DNA of 64,000 nt from NCBI GenBank assembly GCA_021203365.1, contig JAJQBI010000058.1, positions 1-64,000 on the forward strand, in the 5' to 3' direction. This DNA comes from Clostridiales bacterium (lineage in GTDB: Bacteria > Bacillota > Clostridia > Lachnospirales > Lachnospiraceae). Below, piece after piece: positions 17,475 through 26,519 of this stretch. Under the pieces are notes generated by a model. The model was not told where the DNA came from, ran no database searches, and worked only from the letters and a program-made list of their open reading frames with translations. Numbering within the stretch: position 1 is the first letter of the stretch; the number at the start of each line of letters is the position of its first letter. A program made the position numbers and the translations under genes.

Positions 17475-18204
17475 AAAAGTAAAAATTCACGTATCCCATC
17501 TGAAAAAGAATTTCGGGAAGCTGGAGGTTCTGAAGGATATTTCTACGGATGTCTATGAGGGTGAGGTGGTCGTGATCATCGGTCCCTCCGGAAGCGGAAA
17601 ATCCACCTTCCTGCGGTGCATGAATAAGCTGGAGGAGATCACCGGCGGAGAAGTCTTCATCAACGGTGTGGATCTGACGGATAAAAAGACGGACATTAAC
17701 AAAGTGCGGGAGAACATCGGCATGGTGTTCCAGCATTTTAACCTGTTTCCCCATATGAATGTTATGGAAAACCTGATGCTTGCGCCGGTAGATCTGAAAA
17801 AAGCAGACAAGGCCACGGCGAAGGAGCAGGCGCTGCGGATGCTGAAGAAGGTGGGGATGGAGGACAAGGCGGAGTCCTTTCCAAGTCAGCTCTCCGGCGG
17901 CCAGAAGCAGCGGGTGGCCATTGCGCGTGCCCTCTGTATGAACCCGGATATTATGCTGTTTGATGAGCCCACCAGCGCGCTGGACCCGGAGATGGTCGGG
18001 GAAGTGCTTCAGGTTATGAAGCAGCTTGCGGCCGATGGTATGACCATGGCCATCGTTACCCATGAGATGGGATTTGCCAGAGAGGTGGCGGACCGGGTTT
18101 TATTTATGGACGGCGGTTACATTGTGGAGGAGGGCACGCCCCAGGAGGTTCTGCTGCATCCCCATGAACCCCGCACAATTGATTTCCTGAATAAGGTGCT
18201 TTGA
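17461..18204 (+). CDS. glnQ: Polar amino acid ABC transporter, ATP-binding protein
   Basis: A 247-residue GlnQ/HisP-type ATPase. GTG 17461 is used because AAAGGAGG lies 8 nt upstream within the end of the permease gene. Motifs: Walker [10 protein letters not shown] (about 40-48), Q-loop [14 protein letters not shown], signature LSGGQKQR, Walker [14 protein letters not shown]-loop VTHEMGF. It powers import through the permease. The gene symbol reflects family only; substrate is not known. A terminator follows at 18241. Confidence 0.94.
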   Translation: MTDSKKVKIHVSHLKKNFGKLEVLKDISTDVYEGEVVVIIGPSGSGKSTFLRCMNKLEEITGGEVFINGVDLTDKKTDINKVRENIGMVFQHFNLFPHMNVMENLMLAPVDLKKADKATAKEQALRMLKKVGMEDKAESFPSQLSGGQKQRVAIARALCMNPDIMLFDEPTSALDPEMVGEVLQVMKQLAADGMTMAIVTHEMGFAREVADRVLFMDGGYIVEEGTPQEVLLHPHEPRTIDFLNKVL

Positions 18205-18240
18205 GAAAAAGCCGGGAGTGAGGCATTTTTATCTCATAAA

Positions 18241-18290
18241 AACAGACCCCTGATCAGTCACATGGCAGATGACGAGGGGTCTGTTTTTTA
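18241..18290 (+). terminator. Intrinsic terminator of the amino acid ABC operon
   Basis: AACAGACCCC (18241-18250) pairs perfectly with GGGGTCTGTT (18276-18285), followed by TTTTTAAT. The stem also has A residues before it, so it could work in both directions. Confidence 0.85.
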
Positions 18291-18572
18291 ATCTGTAAAA
18301 ATCAGCAAAAGTATGTTATTTTTCCAAAATCAAATCCGCCTTCCTGAGAAAACTGTAAAATTAAATGGGCAGTAGACTGAATGATTTCTGTCACATAAAT
18401 AAAGATGTGGCAAAATTATACGCAAATATCCGGTCGTCTGTATCTTGCGGATCTAAGGGGCAAATGATAGAATAAAGCAGAAAAGGGAGTCTCTTTTTTA
18501 TCTGCGAACCAGGAGAATTTCATGGTTTCTTCCGCTGAATTTACGGGTCCGGCCTGGAAAGGAGAAATAGAT
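18291..18572. other. Intergenic region before the truncated AAA ATPase
   Basis: About 280 bases without a credible gene. An AT-rich stretch contains TATTTTTCC and ATAGAATAAAG, a possible -10 region near 18470. The GGAAAGGAG ribosome binding site of the next gene is at about 18557-18564. Nothing else stands out. Confidence 0.35.
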
Positions 18573-19169
18573 ATGAGCGATACAGGTATGAGGAAAAAAC
18601 TGCCCGTGGGGGTTGATAATTTTGAGAAGCTTCGCTCGGAAAATTTTTATTATGTTGATAAGACGGCGCTGATTCGGGATCTGCTGAATAACTGGGGGGA
18701 AGTGAACCTGTTTACCCGCCCCCGCCGTTTTGGAAAAACCCTGAATATGAGCATGTTGAAAGCTTTCTTTGAAATCGGCGGGGATAAAACGCTTTTTGAT
18801 GGGCTTGAGATCTCTCAGGAGGCTTCGCTGTGTGAAAAATATATGGGGAAATTTCCGGTTGTATCGGTTACGTTAAAGGGAATTGAGGGAAGAAACTATA
18901 CGGTTGCGCGCCAGATGGCTGTGGATGTGATCAATGAGGAGGCAAGACGCTTTGGCTTTCTTGCGGAAAGTGAAAAACTTAAGGAAAATGAGAAAAAAGT
19001 TTTCTCACGGCTGTTAGAAAGAGAGATGGAAGATGACGTTATCAACAGCAGTCTTAAGAATCTGACAGAATTACTGGAAAAGCACTATAGGAAAAAAGTG
19101 ATTCTTTTAATTGATGAATACGATGTACCTTTGGCTAAGGCAAAGGAAGAATTTGAACCGGAAGATTAA
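18573..19169 (+). pseudogene. N-terminal fragment of an AAA-ATPase-like/PD-(D/E)XK protein
   Basis: 198 residues, starting at ATG 18573 after GGAAAGGAG. The start KKLPVGVDNFEKLRSENFYY then VDKTALIRDLLN, the P-loop FTRPRRFGKTLNMSMLKAFF and Walker B KKVILLIDEYDVPLAKA are diagnostic of the abundant AAA-ATPase_like family whose C-terminus is a PD-(D/E)XK nuclease (DUF1703). Family members are about 520-560 residues; this one stops right after Walker B and lacks the sensor region and nuclease. An intrinsic terminator follows at once, so the 3' part has been deleted rather than frameshifted. Probably a relic; these proteins have no settled function. Confidence 0.8.
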
Positions 19170-19174
19170 AAGTG

Positions 19175-19220
19175 TGCCGGACTGCTGTCGTATGGATAGA
19201 GTCCGGCATATTTTATTTTA
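19175..19220 (+). terminator. Intrinsic terminator after the truncated ATPase gene
   Basis: TGCCGGACT (19175-19183) pairs with AGTCCGGCA (19200-19208), followed by TATTTTATTTTAT. A 9-bp perfect stem with a T-rich tail. Confidence 0.8.
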
Positions 19221-19304
19221 TGCAGGGGGACAGGCAATTGTGGTTCATATAAAAATGATCTGACTATAAGCGTCTGATTCTGTAAGGGTGTGCCCGCCTG
19301 ATCG

Positions 19305-19372
19305 TTATGTGCAAAACGTGCAACTTTATGTGCGGATTAACCATTGTTTGTTTTTGGCGTTTTACTTATAAT
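19305..19372 (+). promoter_or_regulatory. Putative shared operator and promoter of the CoA-transferase operon
   Basis: A 40-bp block (19305-19344) with half-site-like repeats ATGTGC, ACGTGC, ATGTGC ends in GATTAACCAT. Exactly 22 nt later is TATAAT (19367-19372). The same block (35/40 identical) with the same 22-nt gap to TATAAT lies at 33284-33351, before the first glycyl radical enzyme gene. The -35 position is poor (TTGTTT here, TATCTT in the other copy), as expected for an activator-dependent promoter. Binding by one of the two PucR-type regulators of the island is a reasonable guess, not shown. Confidence 0.7.
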
Positions 19373-19379
19373 TTTTTTA

Positions 19380-19933
19380 CCAGGATTTAAATATTATGGC
19401 TGATTATTTCAACAGTTTCACAAGTGATCAGTCGGATAAGTTGTGTCGTAATAGTACATATTGCAATATTTCTTATGTCTTTATACACAGATTTTTGCCT
19501 GTATTTCTTGTATGTAAATTTCCTGAATTTTGGAACGGATTTCACGGCTTAATTTCATGCCGCATGGTGTAATCCTGGTTTTGGTCCTGGCTTCTGATGT
19601 CTAAGCGTCAGGTTTCTCCCTGCGATGTGGCCATTTTCAGCTTTGACAGATTCATCAGTCAACTCATTGCAGTTTGCGCTGGCTTTTTGAAGAAATCTGC
19701 TGTTTTGGCTTATTTTGTATGTATGCAGGTGTAAACGGTGTCAATTTTCACAATCTTAATACGATCCATATAGTCAATAAATCAGTATATATTTCCCGGC
19801 AGAGCGGGAGAGCCGCTTATAAGCGGCCGCCAGCAGCAATGCGAATGTGATGTCAGGTCAGATTTGTCCCTGATTTGAGGGGGTTAACACATATATACGC
19901 AAATATAAAAGGCTTGAACAGGAGGTATGTATA
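19380..19933 (+). other. Long (about 550 nt) 5' leader of the CoA-transferase operon
   Basis: No convincing gene is present between the predicted start site and ATG 19934. A CCGCTT-AT-AAGCGG hairpin lies at about 19813-19826, followed by further G-rich symmetry (about 19855-19885). The GGAGG of the CoA-transferase is at 19921-19925. Such length suggests room for an RNA-level control element or a second promoter, but I cannot name a riboswitch class. Confidence 0.4.
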
Positions 19934-21556
19934 ATGGCAAAATTTATTACCGCCAGGGAGGCGGCAGAGTTGATTCCGGACAATGCCACGGTGGGTATTG
20001 CCGGAATGGGTTTATCCGGATGGCCGGAGGAAATTGCCTGCGCCATCAGGGATCATTTTAAGGAGACCGGACATCCCTGCGGATTGAATTTAAAGCAGGG
20101 CAGCGCCATGGGTGACTGGGGCTTCGGCAATCAGTTCATGGGATGGGAGAGAAATCCGCTGCCGGAACCTGATAAGGATCACGGAAATCGAGGCGTGACC
20201 CGTTTAGGAGAAGCAGGTCCCGGTCTTGTGACCAAATGGACCAGCGCACATATCGGGAGCGCATTTACACTTTGTGAATTTGCCCGTCAGAATAAAATAG
20301 AAACACATTGCCTTCCCCAGGGAGTCATAATTAATCTGTGGAGGGAAATTGCGGCGGGGCGTCCCGGCCTGATTACCAAAGTTGGTTTGGGAACCTTTGT
20401 GGATCCTCGTGTGGAAGGCGGCCGCATGAATGAATGCGCACAGGAGGAAGTTGTTAAGCTGATTGAGCTTGACGGTGAGGAATATCTGTTTTATCCCAGC
20501 TTTAAATGTGATGTTGCTTTGCTGCGCGGAACCATTGCAGACGAAAACGGGAATATCTCCTTTGCCCATGAAAGTGTGGTGAATGAAGGGTTTGAGGTGG
20601 CAACGGCTGTAAAGAATAACGGAGGAATCGTTATTGTACAGGTTGAATACCTGGCGAAAAAAGAAACTTTGAACCCCAAGGAGGTTAAGATCCCCGGAAA
20701 ACTGGTGGATTATGTGGTACAGGCGAAGGATCCGAAATCCTGCTGGCAGGCGGAGGGAACCTACTGGGAACCGTCCTATTCCGGACAGATCCGGATTCCG
20801 CTTGACAGTTTGAAGCCCCTTCCTTTTGATGAGAGAAAAGTAGTGTGCCGCCGTTGCGCCATGGAGCTGAAAAAAGGCGATATGATTAACCTTGGCGTGG
20901 GCATGCCTGCGGATATTGCGCGAGTAGTAGCAGAGGAAGGCTACATTGACCAGGTAACAATGAGTACCGAAAGCGGTATGGTGGGCGGTGTGCCGTCAGC
21001 GCTGCCGAGTTTCGGAAGTGCATATAATCCGGAAGCGATCCTGACGCCTCATGAGATGTTTGACCTGATCAGCGGCGGCGGGCTGGATATGACCTGTCTT
21101 GGTATCGGTGAGGTAGACGGAGACGGAAATAATAATGTAAGCCGTATGGGCAAGCGCCTGACCGGACCTGGCGGATTCATTGACATCACAGCCGCAACTC
21201 CAAAGGTTATTTTTGCGGGAACTCTGATGGGGAAAGCAAAAGAGAAAGTGGGAAATGGACGTCTGGAGATCCTTGAAGAAGGCACTTTCCGGAAATTTGT
21301 GGAAAAAGTAGGGCAGATTACGTTTGCGGGACAGTATGCACCGGAAAATCAGGAAGTGCTGTATGTGACAGAACGGGCGGTATTTAAACTGATCGATCAT
21401 AAAATGACGCTGATTGAAATCGCTCCTGGCATTGATCTGCAGAAGGATGTGCTGGATTGCCTGGGCTTCAGGCCTGAAATTGCCCCGGATCTGAAAGAGA
21501 TGGATGCTGCAATTTTCCAGGAGCACTGGGGCGGCCTGGGTGATTACTTAAAGTAA
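19934..21556 (+). CDS. Family I CoA-transferase (propionate/acyl-CoA transferase type)
   Basis: The protein has 540 residues; ATG 19934 follows ACAGGAGG. It is an alpha-beta fusion of the two CoA-transferase subunits: the N-terminal domain (about 1-280) with GIAGMGLSGWPEEIACAIRD, and the C-terminal domain (about 295-540) with the catalytic glutamate in the STESGMVGGVPSA motif and the oxyanion-type LGVGMPADIARV. It moves CoA from a product acyl-CoA to an incoming acid, saving ATP. It is the first gene of an operon with acyl-CoA dehydrogenase, EtfB, EtfA and an acyl-CoA ligase, a gene set functionally equivalent to carA-E of Acetobacterium woodii, where CarA is the hydrocaffeyl-CoA:caffeate CoA-transferase. 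Substrate specificity cannot be inferred. Confidence 0.9.
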   Translation: MAKFITAREAAELIPDNATVGIAGMGLSGWPEEIACAIRDHFKETGHPCGLNLKQGSAMGDWGFGNQFMGWERNPLPEPDKDHGNRGVTRLGEAGPGLVTKWTSAHIGSAFTLCEFARQNKIETHCLPQGVIINLWREIAAGRPGLITKVGLGTFVDPRVEGGRMNECAQEEVVKLIELDGEEYLFYPSFKCDVALLRGTIADENGNISFAHESVVNEGFEVATAVKNNGGIVIVQVEYLAKKETLNPKEVKIPGKLVDYVVQAKDPKSCWQAEGTYWEPSYSGQIRIPLDSLKPLPFDERKVVCRRCAMELKKGDMINLGVGMPADIARVVAEEGYIDQVTMSTESGMVGGVPSALPSFGSAYNPEAILTPHEMFDLISGGGLDMTCLGIGEVDGDGNNNVSRMGKRLTGPGGFIDITAATPKVIFAGTLMGKAKEKVGNGRLEILEEGTFRKFVEKVGQITFAGQYAPENQEVLYVTERAVFKLIDHKMTLIEIAPGIDLQKDVLDCLGFRPEIAPDLKEMDAAIFQEHWGGLGDYLK

Positions 21557-21613
21557 GGATAGTAGATAAATTATTTCTAAAATCGGATAGTCCGATAGAA
21601 AAAGGAGGCAAAA

Positions 21614-22756
21614 ATGATTCTTTCTGCTAAGTATGAGTTAATGAGAAAGAATTTCCGTAATTTTGCGGAAACGGAGTTTACAAGGGAAATCCAGGAGGAT
21701 CTGGATCAGAACGGCGGCTTTAACTATGAAGTGTGGGAAAAGATAGCAAAAAATGGGTTTGCAGGTGTGAAGATTCCTGCAGAATATGGCGGACAGGGCG
21801 GCGACAATCTGGCATATGTTCTGATGGAAGAGGAATTTTCCAGGGTTTGCCCGGTGCTTGCCATTTATGCAAACACACCGAACTCGTTAGGCGGCGGACC
21901 TTTGATGGCGGCTGGCACAAAAGAACAGCTTGAAAAATATCTGGTACCTGCTGCAAAGGGAGAAAAACAGGTAGTGTTTGCTTTGACAGAGCCTGGAGCC
22001 GGATCGGATGCAGCGAGTATGACGACCAGAGCGGTCCTGGAAGGTGATTATTATGTACTGAATGGACGTAAGACTTTTATTTCCGGTGCTCCGATTGCGG
22101 ATTATGCGATTGTATTTGCAAGAACCAATCCGAATGTGAAAAGCTCACGTGGAATTTCCATGTTTATTGTTGACATGAAGCTGCCCGGCGTTTCCTGTGG
22201 CAAACCTGAGGCAAAGATGGGCATTAACGGTTATCCGACCAGTGATATCGTATTTGAAGACGTTCATGTACATAAGAGTGATCTGGTAGGCGCGGTAGAT
22301 AAAGGCTACGGTATTGCGATGTCCACGTTGGACGGCGGACGCCTTGGCGTAGCTGCCCAGGCCCTGGGAATCGCACAGGGGTGTCTGGAGGAAGCTACAA
22401 AATACGCAAAAGAGAGAAAGCAGTTTGGAAAGCCCATCTCTTATAATCAGGGGATCAGTTTCATGCTGGCGGATATGGCGACGGAAATTGAGGCGGCCCG
22501 CTGTCTGATCTATAATACGGCTATGGCAAAAGATGCAGGAGATAAAAATGCTTCCGTGATGTGTTCTATGGCAAAATATTATTCAACAGAAATGGCAAAT
22601 CGTGTGGCAGGAAAGGCCGTTCAGATTCACGGCGGGTATGGTTACATTAAAGAATACAAGGTAGAACGTCTGTACCGCGATGCGCGTGTCCTGACACTGT
22701 ATGAAGGAACCAGCCAGGTACAGCAGATTGTAATTTCCAGAAATCTGTTAAAGTAG
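21614..22756 (+). CDS. Acyl-CoA dehydrogenase / enoyl-CoA reductase
   Basis: The protein has 380 residues, the usual family length; ATG 21614 after AAAGGAGG. FAD-site motifs FALTEPGAGSDAAS and the SGAP..DYAIVFART strand are present, with QIHGGYGYIKEYKVERLYRD and the catalytic base region LTLYEGTSQVQQIV, where E is the predicted base. In anaerobes such enzymes paired with EtfAB often run as enoyl-CoA reductases, coupled to NADH oxidation and sometimes to ferredoxin reduction by bifurcation, as in CarCDE. It sits 57 nt after the CoA-transferase and 13 nt before etfB. Direction and substrate are inferences. Confidence 0.92.
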   Translation: MILSAKYELMRKNFRNFAETEFTREIQEDLDQNGGFNYEVWEKIAKNGFAGVKIPAEYGGQGGDNLAYVLMEEEFSRVCPVLAIYANTPNSLGGGPLMAAGTKEQLEKYLVPAAKGEKQVVFALTEPGAGSDAASMTTRAVLEGDYYVLNGRKTFISGAPIADYAIVFARTNPNVKSSRGISMFIVDMKLPGVSCGKPEAKMGINGYPTSDIVFEDVHVHKSDLVGAVDKGYGIAMSTLDGGRLGVAAQALGIAQGCLEEATKYAKERKQFGKPISYNQGISFMLADMATEIEAARCLIYNTAMAKDAGDKNASVMCSMAKYYSTEMANRVAGKAVQIHGGYGYIKEYKVERLYRDARVLTLYEGTSQVQQIVISRNLLK

Positions 22757-22769
22757 GAGGACGTTTAGA

Positions 22770-23570
22770 ATGAGAGTTTATGTATGTGTAAAACAGGTCC
22801 CGGATACTTCCGGAAAGGTTGCGGTAAAAGAAGATGGCACACTGAACCGCAGCTCCATGCTTACTATAATTAATCCGGATGATCTGGCAGCTGTAGAAGC
22901 AGCTTTAAAGCTGAAGGATGAAACCGGATGCCAGGTAACGGCTGTGACGATGGGCCCAATGCCCGCAGAAGGTATGTTAAGAGAGCTGATGGCCATGGGC
23001 GTTGATGACAGCGTTTTAATTTCAGGTCGTGAGTTCGGCGGTTCTGATACATTTGCCACTTCTCAGATTATCGCGGGTGCTTTGCATAACCTGGGTGTGG
23101 GTGAGGACGATATTATTTTCTGCGGACGACAGGCCATTGACGGTGATACGGCTCAGGTTGGCCCGCAGATTGCGGAAAAGCTGAATCTGCCTCAGGTAAC
23201 ATATGCGGCGGATATTAAGAAAGAAGGAAATACCCTGACAGTGAAACGTCTTCTTGAAGACGGATATATGACTGTGCAGGTACAGTGTCCCTGCCTGATC
23301 ACCTGTGTGAAGGAATTGAATCAGCCCCGTTATATGACTGTAAAGGGAATTTTGGAATGCTATGAAAAACCTGTGAAGATTTTGGATTACGAGGCTTTAA
23401 AGGATGAGCCGCTGATTGATCCTACGACCATTGGCTTAAAGGGTTCGCCGACGAATATTTTCAAATCTTTCACACCTCCGCAGAAAGGCGCAGGGCGTAT
23501 GCTGTCCGGAACCAGTAAAGAGATGGCAGAGGAACTGGCAGGTCTGCTTGCGAAGAAACATGTGATTTAA
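22770..23570 (+). CDS. etfB: Electron transfer flavoprotein, beta subunit
   Basis: 266 residues beginning MRVYVCVKQVPDTSGKVAVK; ATG 22770 after GGAGGACG. Contains the EtfB signature GRQAIDGDTAQVGPQIAEKL (about 119-138) and the recognition-loop region ELMAMGVDDSVLISGREFGG. The D-G-D-T-A-Q-V-G-P motif is shared with clostridial Etfs that bifurcate electrons (M. elsdenii, A. woodii CarD), so bifurcation is possible but not provable by eye. It passes electrons between NADH, flavins and the preceding acyl-CoA dehydrogenase. Unusually, about 200 bp containing repeats separates it from etfA. Confidence 0.93.
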   Translation: MRVYVCVKQVPDTSGKVAVKEDGTLNRSSMLTIINPDDLAAVEAALKLKDETGCQVTAVTMGPMPAEGMLRELMAMGVDDSVLISGREFGGSDTFATSQIIAGALHNLGVGEDDIIFCGRQAIDGDTAQVGPQIAEKLNLPQVTYAADIKKEGNTLTVKRLLEDGYMTVQVQCPCLITCVKELNQPRYMTVKGILECYEKPVKILDYEALKDEPLIDPTTIGLKGSPTNIFKSFTPPQKGAGRMLSGTSKEMAEELAGLLAKKHVI

Positions 23571-23754
23571 GGCTGCGGTTCGATCGCGCGGGCGATTAAC
23601 AGGAAAAGGAGATGTCCGCACGGGTCATATCTTTTGGGATATGTTATGGGCATGAGAATTCCGGGAGTGCGAAGCACGGAGGAATTCTCAGGTATCATAG
23701 GGGTCAAATACTTTTGACCCCAACGTCATGGGCATTTGGAAAGCATGAAAGCTG
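23571..23754. repeat. Cluster of intergenic palindromes between etfB and etfA
   Basis: Three hairpins lie in tandem: CATATC/GATATG (about 23625-23642); GAGAATTCC (23654-23662) with GGAATTCTC (23681-23689), enclosing GTGC-GAA-GCAC; and GGGGTCAAA (23700-23708) with TTTGACCCC (23713-23721). A worn copy of the last lies at 13719-13738. It looks like an inserted REP- or MITE-like unit and separates two genes that are normally adjacent. The U-poor 3' sides argue against plain terminators. Confidence 0.65.
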
Positions 23755-23769
23755 ATGGAGGAAAGAATT

Positions 23770-24879
23770 ATGACTTTTAACAGTGCTGAGATAAATGAAT
23801 TCAGTGATATTTGGGTATTCTGTGAGCAGCGTGAAGGCAAGCTGATGAATACGGATTTTGAACTGGTCAGCGAAGGAAGAAAGCTGGCGGATGAAAGAGG
23901 GGCGAACCTGGTAGGACTGCTGCTGGGCGGCGAAGGGATTGAAGATGCGGCGAAGGAATTGGGCGGTTATGGCGCGGATAAGGTGATTGTCTGCGCAGAT
24001 CCGGCACTGGCTGTATATACGACAGATGCCTACGCGAAGGTTGTCTGCGACGAAGTAATGGACAAAAAGCCGGAAGTACTGCTGATTGGCGCATCGAATA
24101 TTGGACGGGATCTTGGCCCGCGTGTCGCGGCAAGACTGCATACCGGCCTGACTGCGGACTGCACGCATCTGGATATTGATATGAACAAATATATTCAGTT
24201 TTTAAAGGAGTCTTCCACGGTTGATGTAACGAGTTCGAAGTTCAAAATGGAAGATACAAATCTGAAAATGACGCGTCCTGCATTTGGCGGTCACCTGATG
24301 GCAACGATTATCTGCCCCCGTTTCCGCCCATGTATGTCAACTGTGCGCCCCGGCGTAATGAAAAAAGCGGAATTTGATCCGGAAAAAGCAGAGAGCTGTC
24401 TGATTGAGATGGCAGATGTACAGCTGACGGAAGCCGATATCAAGACAACCGTTCTGGAGGTTGTGAAAGAAACACGGAAGATGGTTGATCTGATTGGAGC
24501 TGATATTGTAGTATCCGTGGGCCGTGGGATCAGCAAAGATCCCGAAAAAGGGATTGCATTGGCGGAAGAACTTGCGAAAGCTCTGGGCGGAGGCGTGGTA
24601 GGCGCATCCAGAGCTGTTGTGGATTCTGGCTGGATTACTTCAGATCACCAGGTAGGGCAGACTGGAAAAACAGTTCATCCTCGCATTTACGTGACTCTGG
24701 GCATTTCCGGCGCTATTCAGCATAAAGCCGGAATGCAGGATTCAGAGCTGATTATTGCCATTGACAGCAATGAGACGGCGCCTATCTTTGAGTGTGCGGA
24801 TTATGGAATTGTGGGTGATCTGTTTGAGGTAGTTCCTCAGCTGATCCAGGCAGTTGAAGCAGAGAAGGCCGCTAAGTAA
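23770..24879 (+). CDS. etfA: Electron transfer flavoprotein, alpha subunit
   Basis: The protein has 369 residues. ATG 23770 follows GGAGGAAAGAATT; an ATG five codons upstream lies before the ribosome binding site. The C-terminal FAD domain shows VVSVGRGISKDPEKGIALAE, ALGGGVVGASRAVVDSGWI, QVGQTGKTVHPRIYVTLGIS and GAIQHKAGMQDSELIIAIDS, all EtfA hallmarks. The N-terminus lacks the extra 2[4Fe-4S] ferredoxin domain that some anaerobic EtfA proteins (CarE-like) carry. It pairs with EtfB as electron carrier for the acyl-CoA dehydrogenase and is followed after 9 nt by the ligase gene. Confidence 0.93.
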   Translation: MTFNSAEINEFSDIWVFCEQREGKLMNTDFELVSEGRKLADERGANLVGLLLGGEGIEDAAKELGGYGADKVIVCADPALAVYTTDAYAKVVCDEVMDKKPEVLLIGASNIGRDLGPRVAARLHTGLTADCTHLDIDMNKYIQFLKESSTVDVTSSKFKMEDTNLKMTRPAFGGHLMATIICPRFRPCMSTVRPGVMKKAEFDPEKAESCLIEMADVQLTEADIKTTVLEVVKETRKMVDLIGADIVVSVGRGISKDPEKGIALAEELAKALGGGVVGASRAVVDSGWITSDHQVGQTGKTVHPRIYVTLGISGAIQHKAGMQDSELIIAIDSNETAPIFECADYGIVGDLFEVVPQLIQAVEAEKAAK

Positions 24880-24888
24880 AAGGATGTC

Positions 24889-26505
24889 ATGAAATTAATA
24901 AAAAAGACGATAGCAGAATGTCTGGAAGAACGGGTCCATGAAAGCGAAAGCAGGATTGCCGTTATGGCGGACGGACAAAGCTGTACATGGGGACAGCTGG
25001 ATTATTTCAGCGATCTGGCAGCAATAAAAATGATTCAGGACGGCGTGGGGAAAGGAACCCACGTCGGCCTTTATGGAACGAATTCGCCCAATTGGATCAT
25101 TTCTTTTCTTGCATTGGAAAAACTGGGGGCAGTACCTGTCCTGTTCAACACCAGCTGCACTGCGTTGGAACTGGAGCAGTTGATCATCCAGACAGATGTG
25201 AAATTCGTGTATTATGGCAAAGGGTATAAAAAAATAAATTATCAGGATATAGTGGAAGAGCTTTCTGATAAAATGGATCATTTTGTCCGCAAGTGGAGTT
25301 ATATTGGACCGACTGGGGATGGAAAATGGTTTTTTCCGGATGTATTTTCTGATCAGAATGGGATGGAAAAAGAAAGGCGGGAGCGGAGCAGAGCGATGAT
25401 ACGTGTCTGTTCAGAGAAGGTGGATTGTCAGGATATGGCAGCCATCCTTTTTACGTCTGGGACGACTTCGGCTCCTAAGGGAGTGGTGCTAAGCCACTAC
25501 AATCTGGTAAACAGTTCGCTGGAGACCAGTGTGCATATGAAATGGGAAAAAAGGGACTGCATGCTGATTGCAGTTCCCATGTTTCATTGTTTTGGAATTA
25601 CATCCAGTCTGCTGTCCAGTATTCACGCCGGTTTTTCCATGTGTGTCATTCCTTATTACAGGACGATGACGGTTTTTGAGACAGTGGAGAAATACCGCTG
25701 CACGCTGATGAATGGTGTTCCTTCTATGTTTCTTGCCATGTGCGCGAATTCATCCAGGAATCAGTATGATCTGACCAGCCTGCGCCGGGGGATTATAGCA
25801 GGTTCACCCCTCAGTCCTCAGGAATATATGTGGATTCGACATGAAATTCCCGGACTGAAGCTGCATTCTTCTTATGGGCAGACGGAAACGTCTCCCTGTG
25901 TAAGCATAGGAGATGTAGGGGACACAGACTGGGAGAATGCAAATACAGCCGGACGGGTTATTGAAAACTGTCAGGTGAAAATTGTTCCCATACAAAGTGG
26001 AAGGGCTGTCTCCGAAAAGGGAGACGGGGAAATCTGCGTTAAGGGATATAATGTAATGCAGGGCTATTATAAGAATCCGGAAGAAACTGCGAAGGTATTG
26101 GGAACTGATGGATGGCTTCATACTGGAGATATCGGGCGGCTGGATGAGAGAAATTTTCTTTGTGTGACAGGCCGGATCAAAGAGATGATCATACGGGGAG
26201 GCGAAAATATCTCGCCCAGGGAGATTGAGGAAGAAATCCGCCGATATCCGGGAATACAGAACGTAAAAGTTATCGGGCTTCCTGCGCCTGTGCTCCAGGA
26301 GATGGTGATTGCCTGCATTATTGTTCGGGAAGGGGAGACAGTGGAAGAGGAAAAACTGCTTCAGTTCCTCAGAGAGCGTCTGGCTTCCTACAAGATACCT
26401 TCTCATGTGCTGCAGATGGATCGCTTTCCTGTTTTGGAGAGTGGTAAGATTGGTCTGAAGGAAATAAAGAAGTTTGCTGAAGAAAAATTAAGGACAGGAA
26501 ATTAA
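24889..26505 (+). CDS. AMP-forming acyl-CoA synthetase (ANL superfamily)
   Basis: The protein has 538 residues; ATG 24889 is 9 nt after the etfA stop. Motifs: P-loop-like A3 AAILFTSGTTSAPKGVVLSH, A5 HSSYGQTETSPC, A7 WLHTGDIGRLDERN, A8 TGRIKEMIIRGGENISPREI, and the A10 lysine in LESGKIGLKEI. The enzyme activates a carboxylic acid through an acyl-AMP. In the car pathway the matching enzyme (CarB, caffeyl-CoA synthetase) primes the cycle before the CoA-transferase takes over; the same division of labour is proposed here. The residues that line the acid pocket do not let me choose between aryl and alkyl substrates. Confidence 0.9.
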   Translation: MKLIKKTIAECLEERVHESESRIAVMADGQSCTWGQLDYFSDLAAIKMIQDGVGKGTHVGLYGTNSPNWIISFLALEKLGAVPVLFNTSCTALELEQLIIQTDVKFVYYGKGYKKINYQDIVEELSDKMDHFVRKWSYIGPTGDGKWFFPDVFSDQNGMEKERRERSRAMIRVCSEKVDCQDMAAILFTSGTTSAPKGVVLSHYNLVNSSLETSVHMKWEKRDCMLIAVPMFHCFGITSSLLSSIHAGFSMCVIPYYRTMTVFETVEKYRCTLMNGVPSMFLAMCANSSRNQYDLTSLRRGIIAGSPLSPQEYMWIRHEIPGLKLHSSYGQTETSPCVSIGDVGDTDWENANTAGRVIENCQVKIVPIQSGRAVSEKGDGEICVKGYNVMQGYYKNPEETAKVLGTDGWLHTGDIGRLDERNFLCVTGRIKEMIIRGGENISPREIEEEIRRYPGIQNVKVIGLPAPVLQEMVIACIIVREGETVEEEKLLQFLRERLASYKIPSHVLQMDRFPVLESGKIGLKEIKKFAEEKLRTGN

Positions 26506-26519
26506 AGGATCAGAGAATT

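Noticed and set aside
19380-19933. A named riboswitch in the long leader
   Set aside because: I could not match the hairpins to any riboswitch core I know, so only a structured leader is reported.
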